NCBI GenBank assembly: GCA_009823395.1
Contig: CM020501.1
Coordinates: 23,909,861 to 23,973,860 of the forward strand
DNA from: Thamnaconus septentrionalis
Taxonomy: Eukaryota > Chordata > Actinopteri > Tetraodontiformes > Monacanthidae
DNA length: 64,000 bases
Direction: 5' to 3'
The translations under genes and the position numbers were made by a program. The notes beneath the pieces are model-generated. The model saw only the letters and a program-made list of their open reading frames with translations, searched no databases and had not been told where the DNA came from. Of this stretch, positions 36,117-47,279 are shown piece by piece. The first letter of the stretch is position 1; each line of letters opens with the position of its first letter.

Positions 36117-36839
36117 TCAAATATCAATAACTGGACTCGTGTAAGGGGAAGGTGAAGGGCTTAGCACAAGGGGCAAATCAAGGGCTTCAGTGAAAACTTG
36201 GTCTCGACTCTCCAATATGGAGCGCATGACCAGAGTCAAGGGGTTTCCAAGACATTTGTATGATAATCTGTCAGCTCTGGTTGGCCACCTGCCCTCGGGT
36301 TCTTTTTCATCCTGAACAGAACTGATATCAGTCAATCCTATCTCTTCCACATCATTGTCTCTTTGGGTTTCTTTTTCCATTTCTCTCTGATTCTGGTTTT
36401 ACAGCTCTGTGTCGCCAATTTCCTTTACAGGTTCTCCATTGGCTGGTTCATTAGGTACGGTGAGACTTTCCTCAGCAGGTACGTGAGCAGGTAAGTACAT
36501 TTCCTCTGCTGGTCAATTTGTCATGTCAGGTAAGTTGTCTGAAGGTAAGTTTATATCATCCACAGGTAAGGGGTCAGCAAGTAAGGTAATTTCCACCTCT
36601 GCTTCCGCACTTGGAGCCTGGGATCTGGTTGAGTGCTTCTCTCTTTCCACTTGTTCAGGATGGAATTCTTTAGCAGTCGTGTTGAGATTTGACCCTTCTA
36701 GGTTCACAGCCAAGTTCAAGGGAGGCTTAGTCTTTGTTCTGGGAATGTCATGCACAACAGTGAATGATGGGTAAGTGACTTCATCTTGACTAGCAGATGG
36801 ATAGGGCAACTCCTCCTCATCATCACTATCATGTACATG
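36117..36839 (-). pseudogene. C-terminal tail of Gypsy element 1 polyprotein, broken
   Basis: Acidic, proline-rich minus-strand frames at 36513-36809 and 36117-36380 continue the reading direction after the integrase C-terminus and stop just before the LTR. They carry internal stops. I see no envelope-like signal peptide or membrane segment; I read them as the variable pol tail, now decayed. Confidence 0.5.
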
Positions 36840-38061
36840 TTATGCCTCCTCAACTTCAGGGACTGGGTTTCTCCGGGAGTTCCTGATAGTTGTCTCTTTT
36901 CTATTTTTCTGACTCACTTCTTCGACTTCAGCTGACTCTGAAGGTGCGAGGAACCCACAAGGTAAGAGCAGATCTCGATGTAATGTCCTCTCCGGGCCTT
37001 CACAGGTGAGTGGAGCCACCACATACACTGGGGAGTCACCAATGTGCTTCACCACCTTGTAGACAGTTTGACTCCACTTATCTGCGAACTTGTGTTTTCT
37101 TCGTATCCCCACATTTTTTACAAGGACTCGGTCCCCAACTTGTAGAGTGAATTCTCTGACCTTCAAATCGTATCTCTGTTTGTTGCGTAGAGCCGTTTTA
37201 TCACTGTGCTCGACAGCCAGTCTGTAACTCTCCTCCAGCATATCTCTGAGTTTTTTCACATACTCACTGTGAGTGACTTTCCTCTGTCCTTCAGGACTTA
37301 GTCCAAAAGCCACATCAATGGGCAGGTTCGGTTGTCTTCCATACATTAGTTGGTACGGGGAAAATACGGTGGTGTCGTTTTTTGGTGCAATTATAGGCGT
37401 GGACTAATGACTGCACATGATCACGCCACCTCACCTTATCCTCTTCCCCGAGAGTTCCAAGCATCGCCAGCAATGTCCTGTTGAAACGCTTTACCGAATT
37501 ACCACGTGGATGGTAAGGCGTCGTCCTTGATTTCTTTATCCCCAGGAGGTCACAGAGATTTTTGATGACGGTAGATTCAAAATTGCGGCCTTGATCGCTG
37601 TGTAAGCGTTCTGGTATGCCATAGTGTGTACAAGGAAGTTATTCCATAGTGCCTTAGCCACTGTCTTTTCCTTCTGGTCGGTAGTGGGCACTGCAACCGC
37701 ATACTTTGTGAAGTGGTCAGTTATCACCAGTATGTTCTTTGTACCACGGCCGTCTGGCTCCAAGGAGAGATAGTCCATACAAACTAACTCAAGTGGCCGG
37801 CTGGTCTTTATGTTGACAAGAGGGCCTGTTTTCTCTGCCTTTGCCTTGCGTCGAAGACACCTCTCACATCTTCTGATTTTTTTCCTCAACCTCTACATAC
37901 ATCCTCGGCCAATAGAATCGTGCACGTACCAGATCTACTGTCCTCTCATACCCCAAATGACCGACTTCATCATGGAGATTCATCAGCGCCTTCTGTCTGT
38001 ATTTCTTCGGAAGAACAAGCTGGAAGGTAGGTTGATTCTCACCTTTGCACTTTCGATACAA
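36840..38061 (-). pseudogene. Integrase region of Gypsy element 1, frameshifted
   Basis: In order on the minus strand: HDEVGHLGYERT, then in another frame CERCLRRK (together the HHCC zinc-binding domain), then VCMDYLSLEPDGRG...VITDHFTKY (first catalytic Asp). In a third frame comes [11 protein letters not shown] (second Asp), then [13 protein letters not shown], where the third catalytic residue (Glu in the family) is Lys. 36840-37346 is the C-terminal domain ([31 protein letters not shown]). At least three frame changes separate the pieces, so no integrase is made. Confidence 0.8.
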
Positions 38062-38103
38062 AACTTCATCACTCAGTATCAGCTGATCTTGAACTCTGAG
38101 CAG

Positions 38104-38460
38104 CTACTGCACCTCCCTTTCCTCTTTCTGCCGGAGACGGTAAGTGAGGTGTTTACCTGCTCTAATGATGTCTATTATTCTGTTAATTGTTGGATCATCT
38201 CTCTGCTCCACTGCCCAATCCTGCTGAGACAATGTGGGAAGTGTGGTGGATCCAGGAAGCAGGTCGGCGTGAGCATATTCATAGCAGATAGCTTGTCCGT
38301 CCATTGCTAGACACTCCACAATGACAGGTAAGTGACTACTTCCTTCCCCTGTTTCAGTCAGTTTGTCCAGCTGATGCCTCTCACAGACGGCTCTGACAGC
38401 CTCCCTTGGGAACGTGTCATCATCTTCCTCCTTCAGAAACTTTGACATAAACTGCCGCAC
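38104..38460 (-). pseudogene. Gypsy element 1 linker between RNase H and integrase
   Basis: A 118-codon minus-strand frame overlapping the end of the RNase H frame by about 28 bp in another phase. It contains the charged spacer usual between these domains (QQDWAVEQRDDPTINRIIDII). The overlap marks a frameshift at the end of RNase H, and a stop follows at about 38104. Confidence 0.65.
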
Positions 38461-39794
38461 GCGTTCATCGTCAACCGCATGTGGACGTCTTGATATCCCA
38501 TCCAGTCCTGGTTCTTTTTTCCAGCCCTGTATTTGATGCTGAAATTGAAGTTGGAGAGGTCAGCAAGCCAACGATGACCACAAGCGTCCAGTTTTGCAGA
38601 GGTCAAAACATAAGTCAAGGGATTATTGTCCGTCAACACACAGAATTCCACACCATAGAGGTAATCAGCAAACTTATCTATGATCGCCCACTTGAGGCTG
38701 AGAAATTCAAGTTTGTGAGCGGTATACCTGCGTTCAGAGTTGGTCAATCCCCGACTGGCATATGCGATGACTTTCATTTGACCATCTTGCTCCTGGTGCA
38801 GAGCGGCTCCAAGGCCATGTGAGCTAACATTTGTGTGGAGTGTATATGGCTTCTTGGGGTCTGCAAATCCCAGTACAGGTGCTGTTGTCAATCGCTCAAT
38901 GAGGGTTGTAAAAGCCTCCTCACATGAGGTCGTCCATTTGTCATTAAAGGGTTTCTTTAAGTCAGTACTGGAGAATGACCTTTGCCCTTTTGATGAGTTC
39001 TCTTGTTTCTTTTTCTTTGCGGGGATGTATCCAGCTGTCAGATCGTTGAGAGGCTTTGCAATCTTGGAGTAGTCTCGAACAAATCTCCGATAATATCCTG
39101 TGAAGCCGAGGAACAACTTCAACTCGGGTATGTTGTTTCGGCGAGGCCATGAGGTGAGCTCAGCAATCTTAGCTTCGCTGTGATTTAGCGAGCCCATACA
39201 CTTTTCCATAACTCGCTGAAAAGTGCTTGGAGCATTGGTTACTCCCTGTGGCATCCTATTAAACTCCCAAAAACCCATGGGTGTGACAAAGGCGGTCTTA
39301 TGTTTATCCTCTTCTTCCATTTCCACTTGATAATAGGCTGATTTTAAATCCATGACCAAAAACCACTTTGCTCCTGTCAGAGATGCAAACGCCTCTTCGA
39401 TGTGTGGCAAAGCATAAGCATCTTTAGCTGTTTGGCTGTTCAGTTTTCTGTAATCCACATAGAGGCGTATTTGTCCATTTTTCTTTTTCACTACGACAAT
39501 AGGCGAAGCAAAAGGACTCTCTGACTCCCTGATGATGTTTGCATCATACAGCTCTTTCAGATGGAGACGAACCGCCTCGTAATCAGATGGATGGATGGGC
39601 CTTACCCTCTGTTTGAAAGGCGTCGGGTCAGAAAGGCGGATCTTGTGCTTTACAGCTGTTGTGTGCCCATAGTCGAGATCTCCCATCGCGAAGACTTCAG
39701 GAATTGAATTCAACTTCTTAGTAATCCTGTCTGTCCACTCATTTGACAAGGGGGAATCAGCAAACTCAAACTTGATCAGATGTTCAGGATCCAT
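38433..39794 (-). pseudogene. Reverse transcriptase/RNase H of Gypsy element 1, catalytic box deleted
   Basis: A 453-codon minus-strand frame. It contains the RT N-terminal part (SPIVVVKKKNGQIRLYVDYRKLN), the first catalytic Asp in FLVMDLKSAYYQVEM, and FNRMPQGVTNAPSTFQRVME. Directly after the MEKCMG block the frame jumps to ELKLFLGFTGYYRRFVRDYSK. The segment that normally contains YxDD is absent without loss of frame. RNase H follows, with ASRGLTNSERRY and LTDNNPLTY; the usual TDAS block reads TNVS. The frame was kept open despite loss of the catalytic box. Confidence 0.85.
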
Positions 39795-39868
39795 TTGACC
39801 AGCTGTTAAACACTGAGCAGCAGCATTGGTCTGGTCTGGGGTATTTATTCAAACTTAGACGAAAATAT

Positions 39869-39980
39869 TGTAACAGACTGTTCGGTGTTAGTTGCGAGAG
39901 GAGGTGTGTCCCTCTGGGCTGCCGTAGGGTTGCTTCCTTACACCCACACATTATAACCGAACCCGGAATGCTCGGCTACA
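39869..39980 (+). repeat. 5' LTR of Gypsy element 2, internally deleted
   Basis: Starts TGTAACAGACTGTTCGG and ends GCTCGGCTACA. It aligns with the 3' LTR at both ends but lacks 127 bp after GCCGTAGGG. In the 112 aligned bases I count three substitutions. The sequence following it, TTGGTGGCAGCGG, is a plausible primer-binding site starting with TGG. Confidence 0.85.
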
Positions 39981-40081
39981 TTGGTGGCAGCGGTGTTTTG
40001 TGGCGTGTTGGACAGTCCCGGCGCTTCGGAGACTTTACGCGGCTGCATTATCAACATGTGGTTTAAAGACGAAGACTCTTC

Positions 40082-40389
40082 TTGACCGGACAGGGAAGAT
40101 GTTCGAAGGGCGCAGATGTAAGGATCGACCTGCCTGCTCCTTTTACCGGGGACGAGAGCCAGAGTTTTCTCAGCTGGGCAAGGCAGTTGGAAGTGGCTGT
40201 CAGCGTGACAGCCGGAGCACGTGGCTGCAACGACGAGCTGGTGAGGATTCTCCCTACTCGTCTCAGCAAGTCTGCCTTTCTGCTGTGGCACAGTCTCCCT
40301 GCTGTGACGAAGTCAGATTACTCTGCAATTAAGGAGAAGCTGGGTGTAGCATTCGGACAGAGGCAGTTACCCCACTTGCTGAAGGGGTT
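40082..40389 (+). pseudogene. gag N-terminal remnant of Gypsy element 2
   Basis: The frame from 40082 reads RIDLPAPFTGDESQSFLSWA, then LWHSLPAVTKSDYSAIKEKL, a pattern like the N-terminal half of fish Gypsy gag proteins. It then runs straight into sequence upstream of the RT in another frame. The capsid C-terminal half, any zinc knuckle and the protease are missing. Confidence 0.6.
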
Positions 40390-41245
40390 GTGGAGGAGAG
40401 CTGCAGCCCCTGGGCATCTCCGGTGGTGCTCGTGAAGAAGAAAGGGGGACAGTGGAGGTTCTGCATTGATTATCGTCGCCTGAATGCAGTGACGATCAAG
40501 GATTCACACCCCCTCCTACAAGTGGACAATAGCCTAGATTCGCTGGCTGGCTCGGCCTGGTTTAGCACACTTGGCTTTTCAAATGGCTACTGGCAGGTGG
40601 AAGTGGCTGAGGAGGATCGTGAAAAGACGGCTTTCACGACCGGCCGTGGCCTGTATCAGTGGCGGGCTATGCGCATGGGTCTGACAAATTCTCCGGCCAC
40701 CTTTCAATGTATGATGGAGCTAGTGCTGAGGGGCCTGCCGTGGCACATATGTATGGTATATTTGGATGATATACTAATTTACAGTCGTACATTCCCCGAC
40801 CACCTCCATCACTTGAATGAAGTCCTTTCCAGATTCCAGCGTGCAGGCCTGAAGTTGAATCCCAAGAAATGCCACTTTGCCAGGGACCATGTGGTATTCT
40901 TGGGTCACTTGGTCTCCAGGGACGGTGTCCAGCCTGACCCACGGAACACTGAGAAGGTGAGAACCTTGCCGAAGCCACGCACCCCTTCTGAAGTCAGAGC
41001 CTTTGTGGGTCTGTGCTCCTATTACAGAAGGTTCGTACGGGATTTCTCCCAACATGTGGCGCCATAGAACTGGCTGGCGGGAAAGAATGTGCCTTTTGGG
41101 TGGTCCACCGAGTGCGAGGCGGCGTTCACCTACCTCAAACAAGTGTTGACATCCCCTCCGGTGGTTACGCTGCCCAACTTTACGCTTCCTTTCAAGGTGT
41201 ACACTGACGCCTCTAAAGACTCTGGCGTTTCTGGCGCAGGATGAT
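40390..41245 (+). pseudogene. Reverse transcriptase of Gypsy element 2
   Basis: An open frame of 225 codons to a TAG at 41065-41067; the same frame continues past it to a TGA near 41242. It contains WASPVVLVKKKGGQWRFCIDYRRLN, MRMGLTNSPATFQ, an intact YLDDILIYS box and LGHLVSRDGVQPDP. The block that usually reads LDL..GYWQ here reads LGFSNGYWQV, so the first catalytic Asp is Gly. The connection motif YYRRFVRDFS precedes the internal stop. The enzyme would be inactive. Confidence 0.85.
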
Positions 41246-42040
41246 GACGGCTGTGAGAAGGTGATAGCCTACGCCAGCCAGGCCCTTACACACACACAGA
41301 AGAGATGGTCCACCTTCAACCGGGAGCTGTGGGCCGTGGTATGGGCAGTGCGTGAGTTCAAACACCATGTGGGACAGTCCACCTTCTCCATCATAACCGA
41401 CCATCGCCCCCTGCTGGGCCTCAGGCACATGGCCATTGACAATGACCCTACTGGACGGAGAAGTCGGTGGGTGCTGGAGTTGGACCCATTTGACTGGGTC
41501 ATGGTTCACAAGGATGGTTCCCGCCATATAAATGCTGACACGCTGTCCCGCCGGCCTGTCCCTCCTGAGTCAGTCGAACCACAAGCCTCCTCAGCGGGAC
41601 TGTGTGCCGTGACCACAGGGGAGACGCCTGATCATTCCCCATCGGCGGACGGGGCACCTGCAGAACAAATTTCGGTCTATTCACTCTGCGGCAGTGAGGC
41701 TGAATTTCTCTCATTACAGCGTGAGGACCCTGACATAGGTACTGTGTTGGGTTGGTTAGAGCAGGGCATGGTGCGGCAGCCTCGCAGGCTCCCCAGAGAC
41801 TCTTCTGGCAGTTTGAGGAAGCTATGGACCGAGTTTCACCGCCTGTCTATCAGCGAAGGACTGCTGTGTCGCACGGCGCTGCCAGAACCCATGGGGGAGA
41901 AGCGGATTCAGGTGGTGGTCCCCGCCGCCATGGTGCCGGAGCTCCTTCAGCAGTTGCATGGGGGCCAGCGGCTGCACACTTTTCCACTGAACGTGTGTGG
42001 GAGAAGGCCAGGCAATTCTGCTATTGGCCCTTCATGCTGA
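41246..42040 (+). pseudogene. RNase H and linker of Gypsy element 2
   Basis: After a frame break near 41236, the frame from 41261 carries AYASQALTHTQKRWS, REFKHHVGQ, TDHRPLLGL and HINADTLSRRP, the standard RNase H order. A charged linker toward integrase follows. The frame is lost again near 41965. Confidence 0.8.
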
Positions 42041-43209
42041 GAGATATAAGGCAATGGTGTGAGCAATGCAGGGCCTGTCAGACTCGCAGAAATCCGGTCC
42101 CCGGTCCGAGGGCCCCTATGGGGGATCCCAAGTTGGTCCTCCTCTGCAGAGGGTGGCCATGGACATGTTGGAGCTACCGTTGACCTCCCGGGGAACAGGT
42201 ATATCTTAGTTGTGGAGGACTGCTTCACTAAGTTTGTGGCCCTGTATGCGTTACCAAACCAGACAGCTCTTACAGTCGCCCGCTGTCTTTTTGAAGATAA
42301 TGTGCTGATGCATGGGGTTCCAGAGATCCTGCACAGTGATCAGGGTCGCCAGTTCGAAGCGGAGGTAATTCAGAGCCTCTGTGGCTGGCTGGGGATTAGG
42401 AAGACGCGCACCACTGCCTATAATCCGAAATCTGATGGCATGGTGGAGCGTCATAACCAAACTTTAATCGACCAGTTGGCCAAGATGCTGTTGTCTCATG
42501 GAGGGGAATGGGACACTTATATGAAGCAAGTTGCCTTTGCGTATAACACTTCACAACATGCCACAACTCGGTTCACCCCCTTTTACCTCCTGCACGGGCA
42601 CGGGCACGAAGCACGGGTTCCTGCTGACGTGCTGGTGCCCACGGGTGCTCTTGACTTTCGTGGCACGGGAGCCGCGGCAGAGTATGCAGGGGCCATTGCA
42701 GAGCGGCTGGAGGTGGCCTTCAGCACAGCCCGACCCAACTCTGCTGAGGCTCATGAGAGACAGAAGTTGTACTACAATGAAGGCAGCTGCCACCGTCCTT
42801 TTGATGTAGATGCGCTGGTGTGGCTGAATAACCCCACGGAGAGCCGCATGAAGCTGGCACCACACTGGAAAGGCCCATATCGTGTCATGCAGGTGCTGGT
42901 TTCGGAGGGAGAGTCAGCACTAACATATGGCATCACCACCCACTCGACCTGATGGAGCGGGCACAGGTGGTTCACCACGACAGACTTAAGCCATACACGC
43001 TGCCGCTGCCAACAAAGACTGTTCCCAACACTCCTACTGTCCCTATGTCTCCCCCTGTGGTCAGGGCTTCACCAGATCTGGATTGCCTGGGAGGCGGTGT
43101 GATGGACTATGGACTGTGTGGGGACTCACCAGGGCCCATTTCTGGGCAGTCTCGCAGAGGGCGAGTGGTGCGGCCTCCATTGCATTTCCAGGATTTCGTC
43201 ATGTTCTGA
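41940..43209 (+). pseudogene. Integrase and C-terminal tail of Gypsy element 2
   Basis: Frame pieces give HGGPAAAHFS...CEQCRACQTRR (zinc domain) and AMDMLELPL (first Asp). After a shift near 42188 they give YILVVEDCFTKFVALYALP, LHSDQGRQFEAE (second Asp), NPKSDGMVERHNQT (Glu) and the C-terminal block WLNNPTESRMKLAPHWKGPYRVM. The tail 42952-43209 (VHHDRLKPY, RRGRVVRPPLHFQDF) is in yet another frame. All three catalytic residues survive, but frameshifts prevent a full protein. Confidence 0.85.
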
Positions 43210-43472
43210 CACTGTTATATTCTGCTTGGAGCTATGCAGTGAAGGCTGGCTGTTGTTGATAATGCAAAAAAATAAATAAAAATAAAAATAAATTGTTGTA
43301 AAATTGTGAGAAATGTGCTGCTGTTTTGTTATGAATGCTCAGGGTGTTGGTAAATGCTTAGTTATAATATGAATAGCCAGATTTATTTATTTTTATTTTT
43401 ATTTTTTTCTCTTGCGGGTCCCGGTTCTGTTTTAGGTGAAACATGGATGTTTCTTAGTGGGGAGGGGACGTG

Positions 43473-43711
43473 TGTAACAGACTGTTCGGTGTTAGGTGCG
43501 AGCGGAGGTGTGTCCCTCTGGGCTGCCGTAGGGCGGAAGTAGAAAGAAAAGGAGAGGAAGTGTTACTGCGGTGGCGCGGCAAATGTTTGTTCTGTCCAAA
43601 GAGAGTAAAAGAAGAAACAGGATACTGTTCCACCTGTGATTTCGTCTCCTGTCCTGTTTGTTGCTTCCTTACACCCACACATTATAACCGAACCCGGAAC
43701 GCTCGGCTACA
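43473..43711 (+). repeat. 3' LTR of Gypsy element 2
   Basis: 239 bp, TG...CA ends, preceded by the purine-rich tract AGTGGGGAGGGGACG (polypurine primer site). It keeps the 127-bp internal segment that is missing from the 5' LTR. Confidence 0.9.
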
Positions 43712-43757
43712 ATACATTCAAAAGTTTGGGGTCACTGACTCATTGCTGCAATGAACA
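43712..43757. mobile_element. Tc1-like MITE terminal fragment, copy 2
   Basis: TACATTCAAAAGTTTGGGG, then TCACTGACTCATTGCTGCAA, matches one terminus of the family at 24101. The rest of the element is absent here. It abuts the 3' LTR of Gypsy element 2. Confidence 0.7.
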
Positions 43758-44522
43758 GACATGAAGTGCACAGGAGCAGCGAGCGCCTGCACACTGATAA
43801 AAGCGACGGCCAATCACTGGCACTGAGACCGTCCTCTGGTTGAGAACATCACCTCTATGCAGCACACTGAGGGAAGCCCATCCAAAGAGTGGCAACGCAG
43901 CAGCGGTGGCGGTGGCCTTTTGCGCCATTGCACCAGTGTTCCACCAGGGGTGTGGTTGCTTGTTGGGCCACTCAGAGTACAAAGGCTGGCAAAGGGGTTG
44001 GCTCAGAGTGAATGAGCCTGGGAGCCAAAGGTGGACTCTGACGGTAAAACAATATGAGGAAATTAGGAAGACGGCCACAGAGTTCGGAGAAGGACTGACA
44101 GCAGCGATCGCTCCCATACGGGTCTGTGTCTCTCTCTCCGTCTAGCCGTTTTAGACCACGGTCGAAAAGGCGGTGTCCCGCTCTCCAAAAGCTGCGGTGC
44201 CTCTTCATTTATTCGGTTAATAATGGAGATTGTTTGGCTCAAGGGCTTTTAATGAGATTGAATGCAACCCGGGGGTTCGGAGCCAGTTGATTTGTGGTAA
44301 TCAGACTTGCATGGAGATCTGCACCAGAGTGTTTCATGCTTTTTCTGCAGAGCGTCTTTGGAAATATGTTTATTGTTGACCACTTTGACATGTTTGTCTG
44401 TGTGCATTTGTTTGGTAATTAACATTTATAGGAGCGCTTCATCAGGATGGTGTCGAGGTTTAGCCAAACAAAAAAAAACACACAAGTTTTCCATATTTAC
44501 TTCCATTGCATATGGTTTAAAG
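43758..44522. other. No gene seen; spacer
   Basis: The 101-codon plus frame and 125-codon minus frame in 43740-44145 overlap on opposite strands and have no recognisable motif. I treat both as chance. Confidence 0.4.
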
Positions 44523-44772
44523 CAGCGTTTCTCAACTGGTGGGTCATGACCCAAAAGTGGGTCACGGATCTGTTTTGACTGGTTTGTGCCTTAATGGGCA
44601 GTTTCTTCCTTTATTCAAATAAAGGGGATTTTACAATATTTAAAATTATCGAGAAAATGTCGGACACACCATTCAATTAAATCATTTCAGTAATTTATTG
44701 ACAATGATAGAAAGCGTTTTTATTTTTGTGAAATAAATTTGGTTCGCAACCTCCACCAGCTGAGAACCACTG
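44523..44772. mobile_element. hAT MITE (CAGCGTTTCTCAAC type), copy 1
   Basis: The left end CAGCGTTTCTCAACTGG is inverted at the right as CCAGCTGAGAACCACTG. The 250-bp interior includes GGGTCATGACCC near the left end. A second, interrupted copy is in SLC6 intron 11. Confidence 0.75.
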
Positions 44773-46643
44773 GTTGGCCAGTTCATGAATTATATCGCAC
44801 GTATGATAAATCACACACGGGACATTTGTTTACATTACTGCTGTAATGCACGTTTAAGCTTTTGCTTTGCTTTCGCTTTCTGTGTTTAAACTGCGAGGCT
44901 AATCTTTGCATGCGTTTTTGCATGTTGCTTTTACAAGCAGGGGGTGACGGCTTCATGCACATGATGTTCTGAACCGACCCCGTGCCATTTCCTTCAGCTT
45001 TTCCATCAAACCCCTTGCGCTGCGCGTCCGGAAAACACAGTGCCCCGCTTGTGAACGCCAGACGCTAAATAAAAGCGGCGGTAAAGCGTGCAGAGACTGT
45101 GCGCGATGGTCTGAGTTGAGTTTTACAGGTGCCACAATGTGTGGGGACAGGACAATGGCGTCTGTATTAATGCCCAGCTTTTATTTGGCCCCCTGGGACG
45201 GCAGCGCTGCATTTTTAAAGGAGGCCACAAGCTGCGTGTGCGTACAATCACACAAGTGCGCCGGTCGCCCTGGAACATTTGCATTGCATATGATTGAAAA
45301 CGTTTTTTTAAGACTTCCTGACTCTTGACCCTTGACTTTAAGTCGGGGGTTGGCTCTAGAAGGGTTGCAAAAGTAAGTTATGAGACATGTTAAGAGGGTA
45401 TTGCTCACACCCCTAAAGTTAAGTACAGTGTAAAGTCCACAAAATTATTGTCATCATTGTTTTTTTTTAGATACGTGGACGTTTAGTTTCAGATACAAAT
45501 TGTTTGGCTTCAGACCAGCACAGTGAAGTAGAACAAGGAACTACAGAGAACCCTCGATGTGACCAGTTTTATTGCATCTTTATAACCTCGGCACAGTGGA
45601 AACCAGTGGCCTTATCTAGTCAGTGCACACTGTCGGCGCTGCGTTGCCAGCGACACTAATGATACTGCCGCTAAACTCAAAATAACCAAAGTTCTGGGCT
45701 AAAATAATCCAGAAGGGATCTGCCGTGCGAGTGGCAAAAGGCTCTTTAAAGAGCTAACGCAGCGACACAAAGTACAGACGCCCCACACGTCATAATAATT
45801 GAATTGTTGGTCAGCTGTTTACTTGTGCATTCAGCAAGTGACATTTGCAAACAATGGCTGCTCCCATTTATCATAATTAAAGATAATGTAATATCCAGAC
45901 AGTTGTTCTTGGGATCAGGAAGGTGTGTTTTCACCTTTAAAAGAATGTATTCAGGAGTCAAAGTTTGGACTGCCTTTTTTTGTACGTTTAAAGCATGACT
46001 ATATATGCAATAGGTCTATGCCATAAAATAGGTAGATAGACACCATTAAAAAAAAAAATCCCCACTTTTCCCGGTGATTTATAAACCTTGTTAATATGAA
46101 TAGTTTGGAATGCAGTTTTCTGAAGGAAACCTGCATGGGCTTTTTACTGTGGCCATAAATGTCCAGCTGAATGAGAACAATCAATGCCACGGCCCATTAA
46201 AGAGCAGTTTGTGGCTGCCCCGCTGCCCTAAAAGGCTGTGGCGCCAAGACCTGACAGGACAAGTCCAGAGCCACAATGGAATCAATTCAATCCTGAAACG
46301 TGATGATGAATTGTGTGGCAAAAAAAAAATACATTTAAAAAAAGGACAATCGTCCTATCTGAGGCACTTTATTTATTGAGGAATCAAACTGTCACTGACG
46401 TAACATAAAGAATATTATTATTGGTCAGGTCATCCAGGGGGGAAAAAAAAGAGAAAAACGTCTGGGAGCTGAGCGCCGCTTATCAACATGACTGTTTATT
46501 AGAGTGTGCAGAGCACCGTTTGTTATCCACTGTTGTGTTTTTATGGGGCTTTAATAACTTTTGTTTCTCCGATTAATCACAAATTATGATATTCTATTAC
46601 ACACTTGTGTGGGGCTATCATATTAACCATGAATACAGTAGGC
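44773..46643. other. No gene seen; spacer
   Basis: Mixed composition with no exon, tRNA or clear transposon end. Frames over 60 codons at 45116, 45804 and 46110 lack recognisable domains. Confidence 0.4.
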
Positions 46644-47193
46644 CAGGGGTGTCAAAACACTCAGTGGGGCCAAAATGTCAAACTTGGGCAAAGTCTCGGT
46701 CAAGCATTGATAAATATTGAAAAAATGCTCCTTGAAAATAATACAGCAAAACTTTTTATATGGAGGCAAACAAGTTTTGCTTCAACCTGAAAATGGAACA
46801 AGCAAAGCTTAAAACTATACAATAAATAACTTCATATTGCACACGTTGCAAAATTGAATTTTAAATTTAGAAAACCTCATCAAAATAAATAAAAATTGTA
46901 TGGCTCCTTTTTTGGCAGCCTTCTCATTTAAGTTTCAAGAGTAACCCTTTTCCACGGGCTGATAATACATTTAAAAAATAAAGTAATAACAATAAACCAA
47001 TTAAGTAATAATAATATCCTTCATTGAACGTCCTGTCGTAGGTGACTTGCCAGAATACCAGCAGAGCATTATGGGATTTGTAGTATTAGTCGTACACGTG
47101 TTGTATAATACCAGCTCGTATTGGTCTCGCTGGCCAAATATAATGACACTGGGGGCCATATTTGGCCCACTGGCCAGAGTTTGACACCTATCC
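46644..47193. mobile_element. hAT MITE (CAGGGGTGTCAAA type), copy 1
   Basis: Starts CAGGGGTGTCAAA and ends GAGTTTGACACCTATCC, imperfect inverses. The interior has GTGGGGCCAAAATGTCAAAC and GGCCAAATATAATGACACTG. It is uninterrupted, and so shows the state of the family before the nested insertion seen in the intron 5 copy. Confidence 0.75.
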
Positions 47194-47279
47194 GGAATTG
47201 GCGTTTCCTCGACTGCGACTTAACTCTCTGCCCCGTCCAAACCGTTTATGAAAGAGTTTATGAAAGAGAGCCGCCTTCT

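Larger units (their letters stand above)
34826..39868 (-). mobile_element. Defective Ty3/Gypsy LTR retrotransposon (element 1)
   Basis: A minus-strand Gypsy-type order is seen: reverse transcriptase, RNase H, integrase, then a long 3' LTR. The gag region, protease and 5' LTR are missing, because the plus-strand element 2 begins only about 75 bp upstream of the first pol codon shown here. The pol region has at least four frame breaks, a missing YxDD catalytic box and a Lys at the expected integrase Glu. It cannot be autonomous. The right boundary is where element 2 starts. Confidence 0.85.
39869..43711 (+). mobile_element. Defective Ty3/Gypsy LTR retrotransposon (element 2)
   Basis: A 3.84-kb plus-strand element bounded by two related LTRs (39869-39980 and 43473-43711). 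Inside are a short gag start, then pol with RT, RNase H, integrase and C-terminal tail in several frames. Most of gag and the protease are missing between about 40370 and 40390. Flanking four-base words ATAT (left) and ATAC (right) could be an imperfect target duplication. It stands head to head with element 1. Confidence 0.9.

Noticed and set aside
36117..36809. Possible envelope gene after pol in Gypsy element 1
   Set aside because: No signal peptide, cysteine pattern or membrane segment. The frames are acidic and proline-rich, with stops, which fits a pol tail better.
43830..44145. 101-codon frame downstream of Gypsy element 2
   Set aside because: It overlaps an equally long frame on the opposite strand and has no domain or family resemblance.
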